Positions 58,286-64,000 of a stretch of DNA of 64,000 nucleotides are shown in pieces (the stretch's first letter is position 1; every line of letters begins with the position of its first letter). Source of the DNA: Lotus japonicus. Lineage: Eukaryota; Streptophyta; Magnoliopsida; Fabales; Fabaceae. The position numbers and the translations under genes were made by a program. The DNA lies in NCBI RefSeq assembly GCF_012489685.1, contig NC_080046.1, positions 67,781,984 to 67,845,983 on the forward strand, given 5' to 3'. Under the pieces are notes generated by a model. It was not told where the DNA came from, made no database searches, and saw only the letters and a program-made list of their open reading frames with translations.

Positions 58286-58931
58286 ATGGCAAGGATGCGA
58301 GTTGGAGAGGGAAAGGAAGGGAGAGGGAAAGGGAAAGGGAAAGAGAAAGGGAAGAAGGAGGAATTGTGAATGTGATTGGAGGAGAAAAAGAAAACCACGT
58401 TGGTTTGCTTAGATTGGCACGGATTGTAACATTTCTGGTTGTATTTGCAGCAGGTGTTGTGATTGGTCTAACCACCAGTTCTCACATTAACAACACCCAT
58501 TTCATTTCACAATACACCTCTGATGTTGTGGTTGGTGTTGGTGTTGTCAACCATGTAAATGTCCTCAATTGCACACCCACCCCCACACCCCCACCAACAC
58601 CCACACCTTCACCTTCACCCCCTCAACCATCTCCTCTCGACATGCAAACTTTCTTCATCCCACCACCAACAACCTCAGCCATCCCATGTCCGATGAGGAG
58701 CTTTTCTGGAGAGCTTCCTTGGTCCCCAAGAAACCAGCCTACCCTTACATGAGAATACCCAAAGTGGCTTTCATGTTTCTCACCAGGGGTCCCTTGCCCA
58801 TGTTGCCCCTCTGGGAGAGATTCTTCCACGGCCACACGCCTCTCTTCAACATCTACGTCCATGCACCCCCCACGTACTTTCTCAATGTTTCCACTTCTTC
58901 CCCCTTCTATGGACGCAACATCCCAAGTCAG
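58286..58931 (+). pseudogene. First exon of a GT14 (BC10-like) glycosyltransferase gene, with apparent frameshifts
   Basis: BC10-type GT14 proteins are Golgi type II membrane proteins affecting wall formation. Visible parts: purine-rich leader coding for Arg/Glu repeats, an anchor (LLRLARIVTFLVVFAAGVVI), a Thr/Pro-rich stem, then the family's N-terminal domain (MSDEELFWRASLVPKKPAYP, KVAFMFLTRGPLPMLPLWER, FFHGHTPLFNIYVHAPPTY, PFYGRNIPSQ). The exon ends at a donor (AGTCAG/GTACCT). ATG at 58286 is in a different frame from the anchor, and a second frame change occurs near 58645-58655 (QTF/LHP). The remaining exons are absent before the gap, and after it the inverted DUF707 arm begins. It may be a real broken gene or a base-call and assembly problem. 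Confidence 0.75.
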
Positions 58932-59950
58932 GTACCTACCTATCTCAACCCCTGCTATTGGATGTTCAACAAACAGCTTAATTACTTTACTCACTGAGTG
59001 TGTTGTGTTCACCTCTCACTTACTATCACTCAATACATTTCAGTTCATACTTAACATTTGAAAGGTTATGGAAGCTCCTAACTATACTTACAAGTTTCGT
59101 GTTCATCGTTATATAGTATTTGAGAAATGCTTGCTAGTTTTGGTAGACTCCTCTGCTAAATCATGTTCAACAAACTCTTGGGTGTCATAATTGTTCCCTA
59201 GGGATAGTACTTAAAGTAACATGCTTAAATGCTTAATATTGTTCAACTCCATTATTGATAGCTAGTCTGAAAACCGCTAATAAACTCAGGAACTGAATTG
59301 ATTAGATCTTACAAGCATACTGTTGATGTTATTGCTTAGCAGGGTCTTCCATGCTTCTGAAACATGCTATACTTGTGTAATTAGGTAAGTGAGAAACCGT
59401 GTTTATACTAAATAAATGGCAGTGTTGAGATAAGTAAAAGCTTCAAAAGGAAAGGGACATGGGTTGAAAATGATCATTTTTGGCAGGAGAGAAGAAAGAA
59501 TGGTTAGGTGAAGTGATAGATTCTTAACCAAAAAATGAGGTTATGGCTTCAAATTCATGTTTCTGGCATGAGATGGGAGATATTGAAATAGGTTCTATGA
59601 TCTGTAAATTTTAACAATTTGTAGAGGGAAACTATAAAGATTCAGATTTTCTTAATCTTGTGGCAAATGACAATGATAATTCCCTTAAATTATAATCACG
59701 TTTTGCATTTAAAAAATGTAAGCAGAGTTGCTCGTCTGACCATGTCTCTATTTTATTTTGTAGTTGATATGATGTGTATGTTTTTTATAATGTGGATGGA
59801 GAATACGTCTTTCATCTACCCTTTTTTGTATTTCTAGTAACTTAAATGGTAAACTAAGATAGTTGTTATTTGTCAAGGACTGGTACAAATAAAATTTAAA
59901 GATGCATATCCTTTCCCTCTATCTTAACAGAGTTTTTGTCATTTACAAAA
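58932..59950. other. GT14 intron 1 or broken flank up to the gap
   Basis: AT-rich; no second GT14 exon found by eye. Confidence 0.5.
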
Positions 59951-60050
59951 NNNNNNNNNNNNNNNNNNNNNNNNNNNNNNNNNNNNNNNNNNNNNNNNNN
60001 NNNNNNNNNNNNNNNNNNNNNNNNNNNNNNNNNNNNNNNNNNNNNNNNNN
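59951..60050. other. Assembly gap (100 N)
   Basis: Exactly 100 N. It separates the GT14 flank from the inverted DUF707 arm, whose first base follows directly. Confidence 0.99.
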
Positions 60051-60101
60051 TTGCTCGAGTCAATTTGTTGACTACGAACCTGGAAACCTCACAAAATACA
60101 C

Positions 60102-63100
60102 TCAATAATGGCTAGTCTGGTTTGCCACTTGTCCATACGGATCACTCCAACATTTGTCCTTGTTTGCTGCTTCTTTCCATCTTTTTCCCAAAAACCTGCA
60201 TTTCAATGTATGACTGCATCCTAACCTGCATGCAGTCAATTGAATTACTTTGTTATATTATATGAGCTAAAGCTGTATAAATCAAATCTACATTATCCTA
60301 TCACTCACAAACATACTTACTTTAACTCTGGAATTATCTTTGTGGGAATCTGACAGCGTCTGCAACACAGAGGACAATTTCTTAGCAATAATTTAGATTG
60401 TCAATTTAGCATGAGCACACAAATGAGATTTAATTCAAACATTGAAGTTGTTCTGAAACTGGAAGTCTTGAACTAAAAGAAATTATTAACAGCTAACAAA
60501 TCTCCTTAAGAAGGTGAAGTTTATTGAAAAATCTGCGTGAATTTAACAGAAGTGCTACATATAACGAGAACTTTTTTAACAGTACGCAAGAAGGCTTATC
60601 TGGCTTTGTATAATTGGTTGTTTGAAAAAAAATACAAAGTCAAGTTGCTAATTTTTAGGAAAGGTGAACCAATCAAATGAATTTGTGTTTTCATAACAAG
60701 TGTTTCCCTGAATCTAATATGTTCCATTTAGTATGCAGCAAGTGCCATTTAAACAAGGTAAAAATGTGATTGTTCTACGTACAAATGTGAAATTACTTGC
60801 CTCATTGTCATTAGAGCTCCCAAGAGTAGGCAGACCCAGATGAACTATATACTCAGAATCCACCACACCAACATTTTTCATTCGATTGCCCTGAAATATT
60901 GTTGAAAGATGAATGAGAACCACAATGGAAGGATCTAGTATGAAATGAATGTGCTGTTGTGGTGCAAGCAACTTACCAGTGCACAATAACCAAGCTGCCT
61001 ATCGAGGCCCCACGCATGGATTAAGTCATTCTGTAGACAAAAAGATGATTAGATTAACATGACTATATAAGAAGAAACCATGCACAACACAACTGAAAGA
61101 TTGAACAAGCCCATTTGTTTTTTTCTTTAAGTTATTTTAAAATTGAGTAAAACAATAATTTATTTTTTAGAAATTTTATATAAACCAACCACTATTTTAC
61201 ATTTTACCACAATTAGAAAAAGAACATTTTAGCTTTTCTCTAATCTATTGCAAAAGATTATTTCAAAATGTAACTCTTAACACATTAAAATAAATGAGAA
61301 GCAATTTAAAAATTTATTTTTTAAATAACAAGAAACAGAAGAAGAAGCAGCTAGCCAATCATAAATCTAAAATTGCATCCCACACCACATTCCCACCTCC
61401 CCTATTAACATAGTAGTAATATACGATCTTCTCTGTAATTGTGTAATTACTTTCCTTTTGATAAGCTGAGAGAAATATCAAACGTCAAAATCACAATCTC
61501 AGGAATCATGATGCACATGTAATGTGATGTAAGATGCATGGTTGGGTTTCATTTGTACAGTTATTGGGTTGTCTTAACAGAATAAGTCTGTTATATAGTT
61601 CTGTACTGAGTTAGTTACAATATTGATTGATAATAAAATGACATCAATATTTGTCAATTCAACAATTTGTGATCTTGACTGATCAGCAAAGCCTTAAGAA
61701 TTTGCTTGAACAAAGGCTATCTACTGCTGCTCAATATAGGTGAGTGACCAAACTTATGAGATTAAACACAAGAAGGGTCAAGACTCAAGAGAATGTGGCA
61801 GCTGATTCTCTGTCCAGAGCTTCTCATGGAGAGCTACTGCAGTTGTTAGTTTCTGCTATCTCTACAAAATTGTGGGATCTTATTCTGGCAGCATATGCCT
61901 CTGACCCACAATTACAACAACTGAAGGAGCAAATAACTGACAGACCAGATTTACACATTCATTACAAGGTAGTTGATGGGTTTTTGTTTAGGAAATATAG
62001 CCTTGTGGTTTCTAATGATCTTCATGTCAGGGATTTAATATCACAGTGGTTGCACTCTTCTCATCAGGCTGGACACTCTAGGGTTAGAGGCTTAGAGCTT
62101 CTGTGCATAGAATAAAGTCTGTGTTTCTTTGGAAGGGGCTGAGAAAGGATGTTGCTAAGTTCATTCAAAGGTGTAGGACTTGATTGAGGTGTAAGTATGA
62201 ACCTGTACTTCTGCAGCCTGGTCCTATACCTGCTGGAGTTTGGCAGAGCATCTCCGTGGATTTTATTGAGAAGCTGTCTGAGTCTTATAAGAAAGACACC
62301 ATTTGGGTGATTATTAATAGGTTGAGCAAATATGCTCATTTCATTCCTCTAGCCCATCCTTTTACTGCATCTAACTTGGCAGAAATCTTTATTAGGGACA
62401 TCTATAGGCTACATGGGGCACCCACTAATATTGTGAGTGATAGGGACCCACTCTTCACTAACAAATTTTGGTCATCATTTCTGCAACAATTGGGGGTGAC
62501 TCAGCCTTTCTACAGCTTATCACCTGCAATCAGATGGGAAAAGTGGTGTTAAATCGTTGTTTGGAGCATTACTTGCGTGCTATGACTTGCCAACGCCCTA
62601 AGGAGTGGCCCCAGTGGTTACCATAGGCAGAATAGTGGTACAATACGACATTCCATTCGGACATACAAGCTACTCCGTTTTGAGGTTCTGTATGAACAAC
62701 CTCCACCTTTGCATCTCCCTTATGGCCCTCATAGTACATTGGTTGAGGCTGTGGATAGGACCTTTGTAGCTGGGGAGGTTATGTTCAATAAGTTCAAAGG
62801 CAATTTGGAGAAGGCTCAACAACGTGTGAAGCGAATGGCTGATAAAAACAGATCTGAGAGGGTGTTTAAGGAAAGAGATTGGGTGTTCCTTAAGCTTCAG
62901 CCTTATAGACAACAAACAGCACAACATAGAGTCAGAAAAACTGTCCTCGGTATTTTGGTCCCTATCACCTGTCCTCGGTATTTTGGTCCCTATCAGATTC
63001 TCCATTGTGTGGGAGAAGTTCTTATACATTGAGGTTGCCACCTGAACCTAAGATTCGTCCTACTTTTCTTGTTTCCTTACTCAAACCTTGCCGAGATCAC

Positions 63101-63849
63101 GACATTCAGCAGTGTGCTTTGCCTATGGAATGGGGCAGCTTGGATAGTCCTAAATTTCCATTTAAGACACTAGAAAGGCGTATGGTTCAGCGGCGACATC
63201 GTGCAGTGACTGGATTTTTGGTACAATGGAAGGTGGAGCTCAAGGAAGAAGCAACATAGGAGATCTTGTATAACTTGAAACAGCAATTTCCCAATTTTGA
63301 TACTTGTGCATCTCCTTGAAGACAAGGAAGATTTTAAGAGGGGGGATATGATGCACATGTAATGTGATGTAAGGTGCATTTGGGTTTCATTTGTACAGTT
63401 AGTGGGCTATCATAACAGAATAAGTCTGTTTTATAGTTCTGTAGTAAGTTAGTTACATTCAGATTGATTCATAATAAAACTTCTGTTTCCCTGAGTTCTC
63501 TCTTATTCTACCTTTCTCTCTCTCTTTCTCTCTTCTGTACTAATTTGCACAATATGGTTAAAAGTTACAAGTTTACAAGGTTTTTCTTATCCAAACCTGG
63601 ATCAAATGCCATACACATTGCCATGATTTTCTGGAAAACACTGGCGCCATCATTTCCACCCAACTGCAAACAATCTCTTTCCATATTAAATTCCAAATTC
63701 TATTTAATAGCACAGATGATCAGAATGAGTTGGAAAATGGAGGTAAGAGAAAATAACACAGGATAGAGGATGAAACTGTTTACCCTGTGCAAGGAGGGGC
63801 AGTACTATTGTCATCACACCTTCCACCACCTTTAAACTTATAATACCTT
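60102..63849 (-). CDS. Second copy of the DUF707 gene, exons 9-14 (partial)
   Basis: Minus-strand exons 63784-63849, 63597-63663, 60977-61030, 60801-60890, 60321-60359 and 60102-60225 correspond to exons 9-14 of the gene at 48726-55964. Exon 11 here is intact (54 nt; WGLDRQLGYCAL), unlike the other copy. Exon 14 has one A too many (GGGAAAAAGATGG against GGGAAAAGATGG), so the frame breaks after VFGK and ends early, again unlike the other copy. The 5' exons lie beyond the right edge. The GC donor of intron 12 is present (GAG/GCAAGT at 60801/60800). Confidence 0.85.
61509..63547 (+). mobile_element. Second copy of the intronic Ty3-gypsy element
   Basis: Same element as at 52520-54561. LTR TGATGCACATG starts at 61509 and 63349; polypurine tract AAGAGGGGGGATA precedes the latter. 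RNase H to integrase zinc region (61744-62115, VAADSLSRASHGELLQLL) is open here. The integrase core (62184-62552) and the C-terminal frames (62709-63032, 63005-63259) are still broken relative to each other by a frame change near 62540 and another near 63000. Confidence 0.8.
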
Positions 63850-64000
63850 CTGTACAGAGATAACATAATACCTGAAGAGATATTAGCAATTGTTTTTTTT
63901 TTGGGGGGGGGGGGAATACTTATAAAAATCCACTGCAGCATGTAGCACAAGGACGCAAGTGTGACAGAAATGATCATTGACAGAGCACTGTGTTGGTTAT

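Larger units (their letters stand above)
60051..64000 (-). repeat. Right arm of the inverted repeat (runs off the window)
   Basis: Reverse complement of 52074-56022 over its whole visible length, with only scattered single-base differences. The start at exactly the gap edge is what a contig end would give. Confidence 0.93.

Noticed and set aside
1..64000. tRNA, rRNA or microRNA genes
   Set aside because: Apart from the SINE's tRNA-like head at 29763 I saw no convincing cloverleaf or rRNA sequence by eye. A tRNAscan or covariance-model search would be needed to exclude them fully.

Overview
The window is plant nuclear DNA: intron-split genes with GT-AG introns, AT-rich spacers, and families restricted to plants (DUF579 xylan methyltransferase, FRS/FAR1, plant MAPKKK, DUF707, BC10-type GT14). 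Nearly half is recognisable transposon or repeat. The gene set and transposon mix fit a eudicot, plausibly a legume, but nothing in the sequence fixes the species. Two 100-N runs (15854-15953, 59951-60050) show that it is a scaffolded draft assembly.

Layout. 1-1508: 3' end of a Tat/Ogre-type Ty3-gypsy element with an extra ORF and an LTR. 2129-3102 (-): first six exons of a RABD1 small GTPase; the C-terminal exons are not in the window. 3884-4935: non-autonomous hAT element. 6257-8193: non-autonomous Mutator element carrying a piece of a UPM1-like gene. 8552-9406 (-): glucuronoxylan methyltransferase. 10766-15245 (-): complete eight-exon CDC2-related kinase. 15954-25373: nested Ty3-gypsy LTR sequence, including a 4.15-kb LTR with its own ORF, an inverted LTR piece and a tandem LTR pair. 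25764-31850: mosaic of Harbinger, Mutator, LINE and SINE remnants. 33418-34626 (+): plant multi-pass membrane protein. 35164-36720: second large terminal-inverted-repeat element. 38100-39660: tandem repeat field holding a solo LTR. 40811-41773 (+): MAPKKK. 42981-45561 (-): FRS/FAR1 transcription factor. 48726-55964 (+): DUF707 gene with a Ty3-gypsy element in an intron. 58286-58931 (+): first exon of a GT14 gene. 60051-64000: nearly exact inverted copy of 52074-56022.

The host genes are independent single-copy-style plant genes with no evident cluster or operon logic. I found no convincing new multi-gene system. The best leads are the UPM1 capture by the Mutator element, the ORF inside the long LTR, and the inverted DUF707 arms. 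The arms differ by reciprocal homopolymer indels, so they need an assembly check before any biology is built on them. Repeated single-base frameshifts between about 48.7 and 60.3 kb also suggest base-call errors there.
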